Shown here: positions 36,168 to 47,139 of the stretch, one piece after another
How positions within the stretch are numbered: the stretch's first letter is position 1
Layout: every line of letters begins with the position of its first letter
Assembly (NCBI GenBank): GCA_028285755.1
Contig: JANQOQ010000006.1
Span: forward strand, 434,001-498,000
DNA: 64,000 nucleotides
Source of the DNA: Puniceicoccaceae bacterium
Lineage (GTDB): Bacteria; Verrucomicrobiota; Verrucomicrobiia; Opitutales; JAFGAQ01
Direction: 5' to 3'
Program-made: the position numbers and the translations under genes
Notes under the pieces: model-generated
What the model saw: only the letters and a program-made list of their open reading frames with translations
The model's database searches: none
What the model was told of the DNA's origin: nothing

Positions 36168-37091
36168 TTATGCCTGTGCGGTTTCACCATTGGGCTTGTT
36201 ATCAGATGACGGTGGCTTGGGTTGCAAGTTATAGTAGGGAATCTGATGGGCAAAGAGCACAAAGACAAGCTTGTTTAACAGCCAGAACATCAGGAGCGGA
36301 ATGAACAACACCTGGATCACGAATATACCCAGATACAGAGCCATAATACCGAGCAGGTTATTAAAGATATCCAGACCATGCTTCAGCACAGTCTGCATCG
36401 CTTCGCTCAACTGCTGGGATTTCGTACCCATCATTTGCACGGGGCCGCGAAAAATATCACCAATGCCATCAATTTCGGGCATCTCAAATTCAGTGAGGCC
36501 CTGGAATTCATCCACGTAGGGTAATAAAGCCTGCTCATACTCAGCGATGCGCGGGAAGAACAACTTTTCGTTCAGGTAGTCTGACATTACGGCTGATACG
36601 GGCAGAAAGAAACGAACTACAAATAGGAAAAGTGCGATTTTGATGAACAGGTTTCGATACTGCAGGCTCAAGCGGTGCTTGAATACACTGAAAAGCCCAA
36701 TGAGTATTAAAAAGATACCGATGAGCTGGAAGACAAAAGCCTGGGCGATCTCATAACTGATCTTCTGCACCAGCAAGGATACAATCGCGGTAACCAATAC
36801 CGACGACAGCCGCTCGGTCATATCGTCCAACGGGTCAGCAACCTGACCAATGGCCACTGCTACCCCGACTCCACCCGGCTCGAGTTGGAGCGTGGAGTCT
36901 TTGACAACCGATACTCCCGCGTTAATGAGGCGCGTGGTACCGTAGGCAAGGGTTGCCTTGGTTACGGAATCTTCAAAATAAGCATCCGCTACATCATCCA
37001 GTTTGACGATACGTTGAGGAGGGAAGAAGATGAGGGCTAGGCCCGCTAAGCCACAGATCGCGGCGATTATATAAGTGTTCCATTTTTTCAT
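36168..37091 (-). CDS. Unknown membrane protein, first gene of the Pqi operon
   Basis: I do not recognise this 307-residue protein. It has an N-terminal membrane helix (about 7-24), then a roughly 70-residue periplasmic-looking stretch, a helical hairpin region (about 90-165, three hydrophobic segments), a second soluble part (about 172-245; acidic, with an amphipathic helix around MGTKSQQLSEAMQTVLKHG) and C-terminal helices (about 250-290), with a polar proline-rich tail. It lies 18 bases before the first pqiA gene, co-directional. It may therefore be a further component of the lipid transport machine, but nothing in the sequence assigns a function. Confidence 0.7.
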   Translation of the reverse strand: MKKWNTYIIAAICGLAGLALIFFPPQRIVKLDDVADAYFEDSVTKATLAYGTTRLINAGVSVVKDSTLQLEPGGVGVAVAIGQVADPLDDMTERLSSVLVTAIVSLLVQKISYEIAQAFVFQLIGIFLILIGLFSVFKHRLSLQYRNLFIKIALFLFVVRFFLPVSAVMSDYLNEKLFFPRIAEYEQALLPYVDEFQGLTEFEMPEIDGIGDIFRGPVQMMGTKSQQLSEAMQTVLKHGLDIFNNLLGIMALYLGIFVIQVLFIPLLMFWLLNKLVFVLFAHQIPYYNLQPKPPSSDNKPNGETAQA

Positions 37092-37180
37092 AGTTCCCAG
37101 ATTTTAGGAATAGACGAAATAGGCGTATGAATTGTTACCAGAAATTAATCTTAAACTTCAACGCCAAACCCGTGGAACAC

Positions 37181-39061
37181 CTATTTTTCAGCCGCCAGAC
37201 GTTCTTCCAGGAAATTTTCTGCAAGGCGATTGTGGTACCCTCTCACTTCGTAAACGGTTTTGCTCTTCAGCCATTCCAGAGGGATGTCGTCTTTAGCATC
37301 GATCGTTATCAAAGCATTCAGGACTGTGGTAAGCGCGCCATCGGTTGTCTCTGTATTCAGAGCTGCCAGTAAGTGATTTTTTGCCACTTCGTGAGCGCCG
37401 ATCTCGTCGAGTACTATGCAGGCTTCAGTCTGAACAGCGATGAAAGGGTCATCCAGCTTGGTGATCATCTGCAAGCGAACCTGCGGATCTTTCAGATCAT
37501 GGATATTCGCAGCGATAACACTCCAGTAGCGAATGAGCGGATGATCATCGCCAAGCCCCTGGTGAATCTGAGAATAATCGGTAAAATCAACATCCGTAAC
37601 CGCAAAGGCAAAGTCGATCACCCGTGCGTAATCAAAATCCTGCTGCCTCACAACATCGTAGAGCAGCATACCATCAAATTCGTGATACATCGCCTCGGGA
37701 ACAAAGCCTACATCATAGGTCTTTTTCATATAATGCAGCGTTTCCTTGCGCAGTTTTTTAAGCTTATCCTGATAGTCAGAATCACCGGCCAGGTTATGGA
37801 TCTCCCATTTGTCCGAATCCGTATGATAGAGATGCTCACCTGCAAAGGTTGGCAAGTAATAATTCAGCCAGGGTTCCTTGAGTTCTCCGGCAAGTGCCAG
37901 CTCACGAAAGCGCTGCCAGCTGCGAATTCCATAGGGGTAATAGATAGGAAGGGTTGCCCGGCGATGCGGGAAAAAATTCTTAATATAACGATACTCTCCA
38001 TCCGTAACTCCCCGGCGGAATTTATAGCTTTCATCAAATCGATCCGCAAAGAGGTAAACATACTCTTTTTGACGTTCCAAATCCTTGGAGCCGATGATGG
38101 GCTCTCCCTGCATATGATCCGGTATATCTATACCTGCTATTGCCATTAATGTCGGTGCCAGATCCACAAATGCAACCGGTTCGGAAATACGGCTACCCAT
38201 CTTATAGGGAGAAAGGTGTCTCCATTTTTCAGGCACATAGGCAAGCATCGGTATGTGAGTGCCGCTATCGTAAATCCAACGCTTGGTTCGCGGCATGGTG
38301 CCGCCATGGTCTGAGTAATAGAAGATGATTGTATCCTCAGCGAGACCCGCCTCTTCAAGCTCCTTTAAGACCTGCCCAACCTGGGAATCCATATAGGTCA
38401 TGTTATCGTGGTAGATGGCAATATCCTCACGATAGATGGGCTCATCCGTTAGATAAGTAGGCACCTCAACGTCCGCAGGATCAACTCGTGGAGTTTGTGG
38501 TATGTTCCCGCTTTCCCGATTCCTCGCGATCACGTGAGGAAAAAGGTTGCTTTCATGGGTGCTCGTAAAATTGAAAATAGCGAAGAAGGGCTGGCCTTCC
38601 TCACGGTTTTTATAGTGAGCCTCACGACTGCTCTCATCCCAAATGGCCTGATCATTGGGAACCCCTTTCATGATCATATTGAAGTCTGTCTTGTGATTAT
38701 TGGTACAATAATAACCTGCTTCTCTCAGGTAGTATACATAGGGCTTAATATGCTCAGGGATGGGATAGCGGCTGCGCATATGATTGGTGCCCTGTGTAAT
38801 CGCATAAGTACCCGTAAGGATAGTACTGCGCGCAACGGCACATACCGGAGCATTGGAATAGGCGTGTTCAAATAATAGGCCCCGCTCTGCAAGACGATCG
38901 AGGTTTGGCGTTTTCGCCAGATCATTACCATAGGCTCCCACGTAGTGATAGCTATTGTCTTCACTGGTAATCCAGAGGATGTTAGGGCGGTCTCCTGCAT
39001 GGATTCGCAGCTGCAAGAGACCTAGTAAAAGGCAAAAAATAAGTCGATACATCTTAGCCAT
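37181..39061 (-). CDS. Exported sulfatase (SGSH-like) with atypical CxxAR motif
   Basis: This 626-residue sulfatase has a signal peptide (about 1-22). The alkaline-phosphatase-fold core begins with NILWITSEDNSYHYVGAYGN (metal site Asp/Asn). The formylglycine site is C74 in CAVARSTILTG: Cys and Arg (R78) are kept but the third residue is Val rather than Pro/Ala. GTNHMRSR and the LREAGYYCTNNHKTDFN block resemble heparan N-sulfatase-type enzymes of marine bacteria. YYSDHGGTMPRTKRW carries further metal and substrate residues. The last 130 residues are an added HEAT-like helical region. It is third in a run with beta-galactosidase and a second sulfatase. Confidence 0.88.
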   Translation of the reverse strand: MAKMYRLIFCLLLGLLQLRIHAGDRPNILWITSEDNSYHYVGAYGNDLAKTPNLDRLAERGLLFEHAYSNAPVCAVARSTILTGTYAITQGTNHMRSRYPIPEHIKPYVYYLREAGYYCTNNHKTDFNMIMKGVPNDQAIWDESSREAHYKNREEGQPFFAIFNFTSTHESNLFPHVIARNRESGNIPQTPRVDPADVEVPTYLTDEPIYREDIAIYHDNMTYMDSQVGQVLKELEEAGLAEDTIIFYYSDHGGTMPRTKRWIYDSGTHIPMLAYVPEKWRHLSPYKMGSRISEPVAFVDLAPTLMAIAGIDIPDHMQGEPIIGSKDLERQKEYVYLFADRFDESYKFRRGVTDGEYRYIKNFFPHRRATLPIYYPYGIRSWQRFRELALAGELKEPWLNYYLPTFAGEHLYHTDSDKWEIHNLAGDSDYQDKLKKLRKETLHYMKKTYDVGFVPEAMYHEFDGMLLYDVVRQQDFDYARVIDFAFAVTDVDFTDYSQIHQGLGDDHPLIRYWSVIAANIHDLKDPQVRLQMITKLDDPFIAVQTEACIVLDEIGAHEVAKNHLLAALNTETTDGALTTVLNALITIDAKDDIPLEWLKSKTVYEVRGYHNRLAENFLEERLAAEK

Positions 39062-39103
39062 GCTTATTTTGGAAATTGAGATAGGTTCCAGAAAAAATTA
39101 AGT

Positions 39104-42301
<3,198 letters not shown>

Positions 42302-43870
42302 TTAGAAACCCATCTGAGCATCATCAGAGGTGAGGTTGTCTGATATTTTACCCGGAGCTTCTTTGCGCAGAATTTCGATCATTTCATCAACAATGTGTGG
42401 GTAATCCTCAGCCAGATTACGAGTTTCACCCGGATCTTCGGAGAGGTGGAACAGAAAACCTCTGCCAGTTACCTGGGTGACATGATGCTTTCCTATACCA
42501 CCGCGAACACGCACTGTACCTGGGGGTATGTATTTCCAGTTCCCTTTGCGTAAAGCGACTTGTGCCAAGGCTTCCTGGACCAGGTATTCGCGACCATGGG
42601 GTGATTTCCCGAGGAGTGCATCACTCACATCCTCACTATCAAAGCCTTCGATCTCGGGTAAATCCTCATCGATGATGGTCGCGATGCTCGCAAACAAATC
42701 AACCTGGCTGACAATCGCATCGGAGATGCCAGGTTTTACCTTAGCAGGCCAATTCACGATGAACGGCATACGGGTACCCCCTTCCCACCGGCTGTATTTA
42801 CCACCGCGCCAGGGACCTGCGGCATTGTGATCCCCATTATACTCGATCGCTGCATCCCAGTAACCGTCAAAGAGAACGGGTCCGTTGTCGCTACTAAGGA
42901 TAATCAAAGTGTTATCACGGATTTCAAGGCGCTCGAGGGTCTCCACGAGTTTACCTACCCCCCAGTCAAACTGAGAGATCGCATCTCCACGCAGGCCCAG
43001 GCTGGAAGAACCCACAAAACGGGGATGCGGCACGCGGGGCACGTGATTCTCATGGGTTGCGTAGAACATGAAGAAAGGCTCATCTTTGTTATCCTCAATG
43101 TATTCGATCGCCTTTTTCAGGTAATCATCACCCATTTCTTCATCTTTAAAACGGGCTGCATGGCCGCCGGTCATAAAACCAATACGGCTGATTCCATTTA
43201 CGATCGTGCCTGAGTGCTGTAGGTCAGCCTGCTGCTTAAGCATCTCCGGATGGGAGACACCGGTAGGCTCATCCCCAATGGGCACGCGATAACTCACTTC
43301 CACGGGGTCGTTGGGGTCCAAGTCTACAATGCGCCCATTTTCAATGTAAACCGAAGGCACGCGGTCACCCGTCGCAGCCATGTGGAAAGAATATTCAAAA
43401 CCCAGTTCCTTCGGACCGGGTGCAATCAGCCCATTCCAATCGAGCGGCTCATCCGCACTGCCAAGGCCCAGGTGCCACTTGCCGATCAGTGCAGTATTAT
43501 AGCCCGCATCTTTCAGAAAGCTAGCGATCGTCGGACGCTCTGTATCAATAATCAAAGGAGCATTACCAGGTAAAATACGTGCGTTTTGGTTACGAAAGGC
43601 GTATTGACCGGTAAGCAACGAATAGCGGGAAGGCGTACAGGTCGCTGCAGATGCGTAACCTCCGAGGAAGCGGATACCCCCTTCCGCGAGTGCATCGGTC
43701 GCCGGGGTATCCACACCCGTGCCGCCGTAGCAGCCAAAATCACCGTATCCGATATCATCCGCGTAGATAATAATGATGTTCGGACGGTCGTCTGCTTGTG
43801 TAGTAAACGCTGCAAAAAGGGTTACCAGCGCTGTGATGAATGCATGTTTGAGTATTGATTTCAGATACAT
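42302..43870 (-). CDS. Exported arylsulfatase-type sulfatase
   Basis: This 522-residue enzyme has a signal peptide (about 1-26) and the sulfatase fold. NIIIIYADDIGYGDFGCYGG provides metal ligands (two Asp). The formylglycine motif is C78 in CTPSRYSLLTG, fully canonical, so the cysteine-type maturation enzyme (FGE or anSME) must be encoded elsewhere. GKWHLG near 150 and the LSSDNGP block near 315 complete the active site. It is first in the run with beta-galactosidase and a second sulfatase. The substrate is probably a sulfated galactan. Confidence 0.93.
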   Translation of the reverse strand: MYLKSILKHAFITALVTLFAAFTTQADDRPNIIIIYADDIGYGDFGCYGGTGVDTPATDALAEGGIRFLGGYASAATCTPSRYSLLTGQYAFRNQNARILPGNAPLIIDTERPTIASFLKDAGYNTALIGKWHLGLGSADEPLDWNGLIAPGPKELGFEYSFHMAATGDRVPSVYIENGRIVDLDPNDPVEVSYRVPIGDEPTGVSHPEMLKQQADLQHSGTIVNGISRIGFMTGGHAARFKDEEMGDDYLKKAIEYIEDNKDEPFFMFYATHENHVPRVPHPRFVGSSSLGLRGDAISQFDWGVGKLVETLERLEIRDNTLIILSSDNGPVLFDGYWDAAIEYNGDHNAAGPWRGGKYSRWEGGTRMPFIVNWPAKVKPGISDAIVSQVDLFASIATIIDEDLPEIEGFDSEDVSDALLGKSPHGREYLVQEALAQVALRKGNWKYIPPGTVRVRGGIGKHHVTQVTGRGFLFHLSEDPGETRNLAEDYPHIVDEMIEILRKEAPGKISDNLTSDDAQMGF

Positions 43871-43940
43871 GATGAGGGTTCTTATTTGATTAAATAAATG
43901 CTCTAAGGGGCAAAAAGTAGTGTTCTTATCGTTGATAATG

Positions 43941-43969
43941 GCATTTTTGAAAATTTCAAAAGTAAATGC
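43941..43969. promoter_or_regulatory. Dyad upstream of the sulfatase/beta-galactosidase operon
   Basis: TTTTGAAA (43945-43952), one central A and TTTCAAAA (43954-43961) form a perfect 17-base dyad. The outer hexamers GCATTT (43941) and AAATGC (43964) also pair, with an offset. It sits about 75-100 bases upstream of the first sulfatase start on the minus strand, in the position of an operator or activator site. Confidence 0.4.
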
Positions 43970-44045
43970 GTTTTATCAAACTATAATCAATAGACGTTGC
44001 CAACCCTGCATTTCGTGTAAAAAATATTAATAGCACTCAAATAAT

Positions 44046-44121
44046 GCCACCTTAGCTCAGTTGGTAGAGCAGCTCACTCGTAATGGGCAGGTCGTCGGTT
44101 CGAATCCGATAGGTGGCTCCA
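44046..44121 (+). tRNA. tRNA-Thr (anticodon CGT), CCA encoded
   Basis: The 76-base cloverleaf folds fully. The acceptor stem GCCACCT pairs with AGGTGGC (44111-44117). The D stem is GCTC/GAGC with GG in the loop. The anticodon stem GCTCA/TGGGC (one G-T pair) holds the loop CTCGTAA, giving anticodon CGT for threonine codon ACG. The T arm is GTCGG/CCGAT with loop TTCGAAT. The discriminator is T and the 3' CCA is encoded. Confidence 0.95.
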
Positions 44122-44140
44122 GGGGTATACCTTGCCGACG

Positions 44141-44698
44141 TCAATAATCCGTCAGGAAATCACTCTCGATGTTGATTGCTTCGCGTTTGATCAGGAAATA
44201 TTCGAAGCGGGCCTGCTGGTCGCGCTTGGCGTTAGGGTCACTTTCCAGACGGCTGCGTTCGAGCGCTTCGAAGAGTTCCTTGCGCTGGGCCACATATTCA
44301 TCGCGCGCAAACATCTGCACCATTTCCTCCGCAGTGTAGCCAATGGAAAACCAATCGGGGTTGAAAAACTTATCAACTGCGGGTCGAGCCCTGAGTGCTC
44401 TGCCCCACCCGTCATCTCCGGCGAATTGCTCGGGATTGTCCCGCCATTCATCCATAAACTCTTCAAGGGTACTTTTAAAGGGCCGGACCACCAGGGTATC
44501 CAACTCGATGACCCCGATTTCCTCGCGGGCAGAGCTACGAGAGCTTAAGCGCCTCAAGCTCTCGGCTCGCCTCAGCTTGGATAGTTCTTTCACCTTTTCC
44601 CGATAAGCCTCATCGGTTAAGGGGGAAACGTCAGTATCTTCAGCGCAAATTGAGATACTCCCTAACAGCAGAAGGCTTATGAGTATTCGGCTTAACAT
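44141..44698 (-). CDS. Exported protein of unknown function
   Basis: I do not recognise this 185-residue protein. A signal peptide is clear (about residues 1-18, ILISLLLLGSISICA). The mature part is highly charged, with a helical basic segment (about 28-60, rich in Arg, Ser and Glu), a stretch with several aromatic residues (about 95-120, WGRALRARPAVDKFFNPDWF) and a second charged helix (about 130-175). No enzymatic motif is seen. It lies 20 bases from the convergent tRNA-Thr gene and 60 bases after the XRE regulator gene. Confidence 0.65.
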   Translation of the reverse strand: MLSRILISLLLLGSISICAEDTDVSPLTDEAYREKVKELSKLRRAESLRRLSSRSSAREEIGVIELDTLVVRPFKSTLEEFMDEWRDNPEQFAGDDGWGRALRARPAVDKFFNPDWFSIGYTAEEMVQMFARDEYVAQRKELFEALERSRLESDPNAKRDQQARFEYFLIKREAINIESDFLTDY

Positions 44699-44758
44699 GC
44701 TTATAGTCCTTAAATATTGAGACGGTAACCCAAGCCGAGATGTTCAATTCGTACCTGA

Positions 44759-44965
44759 TTATTTCTCAGTAAACTCAAGGATATCTGCTGGTTGGCAATC
44801 CAGCTCACGGCAGAGTGCCTCAAGGGTTGAAAAACGTACTGCCTTGGCTTTTCCGGTCTTCAATATCGATAAATTTGCCAGAGTAATATCGATGCGCGAT
44901 GCCAGCTCCGAGAGCGACATATTGCGCTCAGCCATCACGCGATCCAGATTTACTTTTATGGGCAT
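44759..44965 (-). CDS. XRE-family small helix-turn-helix regulator (YozG-like)
   Basis: This 68-residue protein is one Cro/CI-type helix-turn-helix domain: the recognition part reads LSELASRIDITLANLSILKTG, followed by FSTLEALCRELDCQPADIL. Tiny XRE proteins of this type are regularly encoded next to DUF2975 membrane proteins. The DUF2975 gene is 8 bases upstream, in the same operon. It probably represses the operon through the pair of dyads at 45700-45762. Confidence 0.88.
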   Translation of the reverse strand: MPIKVNLDRVMAERNMSLSELASRIDITLANLSILKTGKAKAVRFSTLEALCRELDCQPADILEFTEK

Positions 44966-44973
44966 AATCGGGT

Positions 44974-45699
44974 CTAGATTGTAAGTTCGTTTTCTTCCTT
45001 CAGCTGCAATCCCCGCCGAAATACTTCTCCCAGGGATAGCACAATGAGGCCAGCCAAAACGCCTTGTATATCCAAGTGCAAACCAATATCGTTGATTTCA
45101 AAGCCAATGCTCATCTGGTTCTCAGGATCAAAGCGTTCAAACGCGATACCTTCCACTTCGATATGATCCTCCACGTAGTCATTAACCTGATACTGTATAA
45201 TATCCACACAAAGGTTAAAACCTATCGTAAACACAATCATTGCAATACCCAGTTTATGAATATTGCGCACATTCGCCTGGGTGAAGACGATGCCCTTCCC
45301 TAGATTCTTGAAGAGGCGGCGTAACATCTCACACTGAAAAACAATCATGAAGCCAAAAAACAGCACCGTAAAGACGGCTGCCGGGCGTACATATTTGAGG
45401 AAATCCGTAAAGATTACGGTGTCATCCGTAATTATTTGACCCTGCACTTTTGAAATAAACAACCCTTCGTGCTCGTTATCTTCATAGTTAAAAGAGTAGC
45501 TTTCCTGAGGAATTTCAATCCCGACCAAACCGATAGCCATCGAGCCTTCGTTCTTGCCCGCATTCTGGTCAGCACTTCCAAATAGAGTTGGTAAGATTGA
45601 TAAGATAAACAGGAAAAGCAAAGTTCCCGCTACAGCAAGAACCTCGAAGAGAGTAAACAAGCCTTGAAGAAATTTGGGTAAACGTAGTTTTGATTTCAT
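44974..45699 (-). CDS. DUF2975-family membrane protein
   Basis: This 241-residue protein has four membrane segments (about residues 13-36, 108-128, 150-170 and 210-230), and an extracytoplasmic loop of about 60 residues follows the first. The arrangement, including RLFKNLGKGIVFTQANVRNIHKLGI after helix 2, matches DUF2975, a family of unknown function that is nearly always paired with a small XRE regulator. Homologues have been considered membrane sensors or stress proteins, but no activity is known. The start codon lies directly at the end of a 21-base inverted repeat, and no Shine-Dalgarno sequence is visible. Confidence 0.85.
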   Translation of the reverse strand: MKSKLRLPKFLQGLFTLFEVLAVAGTLLFLFILSILPTLFGSADQNAGKNEGSMAIGLVGIEIPQESYSFNYEDNEHEGLFISKVQGQIITDDTVIFTDFLKYVRPAAVFTVLFFGFMIVFQCEMLRRLFKNLGKGIVFTQANVRNIHKLGIAMIVFTIGFNLCVDIIQYQVNDYVEDHIEVEGIAFERFDPENQMSIGFEINDIGLHLDIQGVLAGLIVLSLGEVFRRGLQLKEENELTI

Positions 45700-45762
45700 A
45701 TTTATCGAAAAACAATAAATATGAGACTACGTCAATGGAAAATTTATTGTTTTTCGATAAAT
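45700..45762. repeat. Paired 21-bp inverted repeat, operator candidate for the XRE/DUF2975 operon
   Basis: A 21-base arm (45700-45720) is repeated in perfect inverted orientation at 45742-45762, with a 21-base spacer. Each arm is itself an imperfect dyad, TTAT(C/T)G-N5-C(A/G)ATAA. The centres are 42 bases apart, four helical turns, so two protein dimers would bind the same face of DNA. The repeat abuts the DUF2975 start codon. Auto-repression by the 68-residue XRE protein is the simplest reading. Confidence 0.7.
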
Positions 45763-45792
45763 TTAATTAACCGAGTTAAAACTGCGAGTGTT

Positions 45793-47073
45793 TTAGATCA
45801 CAGTGCCATCCGGCACCACACCATCCTTAGGCACGATTAACACCCCATCCCGAATGGTGATACCATCGATCTTTGTATTATCGTCTTTGCCCTTCGGACT
45901 AAGCTTCACATTTTTTCCAATGCGCGCATTCTTATCTACAATCGCGTGCTCGATATCGCAGTTCTCACCAATTCCGCAGGGGGGGATGCCCTTGGAAGTA
46001 GCCTCCTCCAAATCCTCAGGCTCTTCGTAAAAATCATTCCCCATCATGACGACATTCGATAGGCGCGTATTCTTACCCACCAGACTGCGAACTCCGATCA
46101 CAGAGCGCTCAATATCAACATCGTGCAGTACACAACCATCTGCAACAATCGCCTGGCCAATTTTAGAGTTGGTAATCACTGATGCAGGCAAAAATCGCGC
46201 CCGGGTGTAAACGCGTTCAGTCGGGTGCAGGAAATCAAATGGCGGATTCGGATCGGTCAGACGCAGGTTCGCTTCAAAGAAGGCCTTCACCGTCCCAATA
46301 TCTTCCCAGTAGTCATCAAAAACATAGCCGTTCAGCTTTGCTTTACCCAATAATCCGGGGATGACCTCCTTACCGAAATCAGTGCACTCAGAGTCTAAAG
46401 CATCGATCAATACACTCGCATTAAAGAGGTAAATACCCATGGACACTAAACAGAGGCGCTCACTTTCCGGGCGATTCATACTGCGAAGCAGCTCACTGCT
46501 CAGCATGTATTGATCGATCACACTTTGCTCCTTGGGCTTTTCCACAAAAGACTTTACGGAAAAATCGTCATTCACCTGCATGAGCCCGAAAGCGGATGCA
46601 TGCTCCTCACTGATCGGCGTCGCAGCTACCGTTGCATCCGATCCCAAAGCCTTGTGGTGATCGATCAACGTACGAAAATCCATCCGATACAGTTGGTCCC
46701 CGGAGAGGATCAGCACGAGATCCTGACGTCGTACATTAAAGTGCATCAGATTTTGACGGACCGCATCCGCAGTTCCCTGATACCAGTTATCCCCTCGTTC
46801 GGTCTGCTCTGCAGATAAAATATCCACAAGCCCCCCACTGAAAGGATCAAAGCTATAGGCGGCCTGAATGTGGCGATGCAGTGAGGCCGTGTTAAATTGT
46901 GTTAACACATAGATCTCATTAAGGCCTGAATTCAGACAATTACTGATAGGAATATCGACTAGGCGGTACTTTCCGGCAAGCGGTACGGCAGGCTTACAAC
47001 GGGGCTGAGTGAGAGGATACAGGCGGCTTCCGCGACCCCCTCCTAGAATGATACAAATTATACGAGGTCTCAT
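45793..47073 (-). CDS. glgC: Glucose-1-phosphate adenylyltransferase
   Basis: GlgC makes ADP-glucose from glucose-1-phosphate and ATP, the committed step of glycogen synthesis. The 426-residue protein has the nucleotidyltransferase motif GGGRGSRLYPLTQPRCKPA (about 11-29), with the allosteric/catalytic Arg and Lys residues, LSGDQLYRMDF near 120, and FVEKP near 180 for glucose-1-phosphate. The C-terminal left-handed beta-helix (about 300-426) has the hexapeptide pattern. It is divergent from glmS with 66 bases between the two starts. Confidence 0.95.
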   Translation of the reverse strand: MRPRIICIILGGGRGSRLYPLTQPRCKPAVPLAGKYRLVDIPISNCLNSGLNEIYVLTQFNTASLHRHIQAAYSFDPFSGGLVDILSAEQTERGDNWYQGTADAVRQNLMHFNVRRQDLVLILSGDQLYRMDFRTLIDHHKALGSDATVAATPISEEHASAFGLMQVNDDFSVKSFVEKPKEQSVIDQYMLSSELLRSMNRPESERLCLVSMGIYLFNASVLIDALDSECTDFGKEVIPGLLGKAKLNGYVFDDYWEDIGTVKAFFEANLRLTDPNPPFDFLHPTERVYTRARFLPASVITNSKIGQAIVADGCVLHDVDIERSVIGVRSLVGKNTRLSNVVMMGNDFYEEPEDLEEATSKGIPPCGIGENCDIEHAIVDKNARIGKNVKLSPKGKDDNTKIDGITIRDGVLIVPKDGVVPDGTVI

Positions 47074-47139
47074 TAGTTATTTACTTACAGTTTTTCTTAT
47101 TTTAATAAAAGACAAAACGCCGAATTGTTTAAAAAAATT

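Noticed and set aside
45700-45762. Inverted repeat as transposon ends or terminator
   Set aside because: Only 21 bases lie between the arms, there is no transposase, and the repeat abuts a start codon; an operator is the better reading.
47074-47139. glmS ribozyme or riboswitch before glmS
   Set aside because: Only 66 bases separate glgC and glmS, too short for the ribozyme core, and no glmS-ribozyme sequence is seen.
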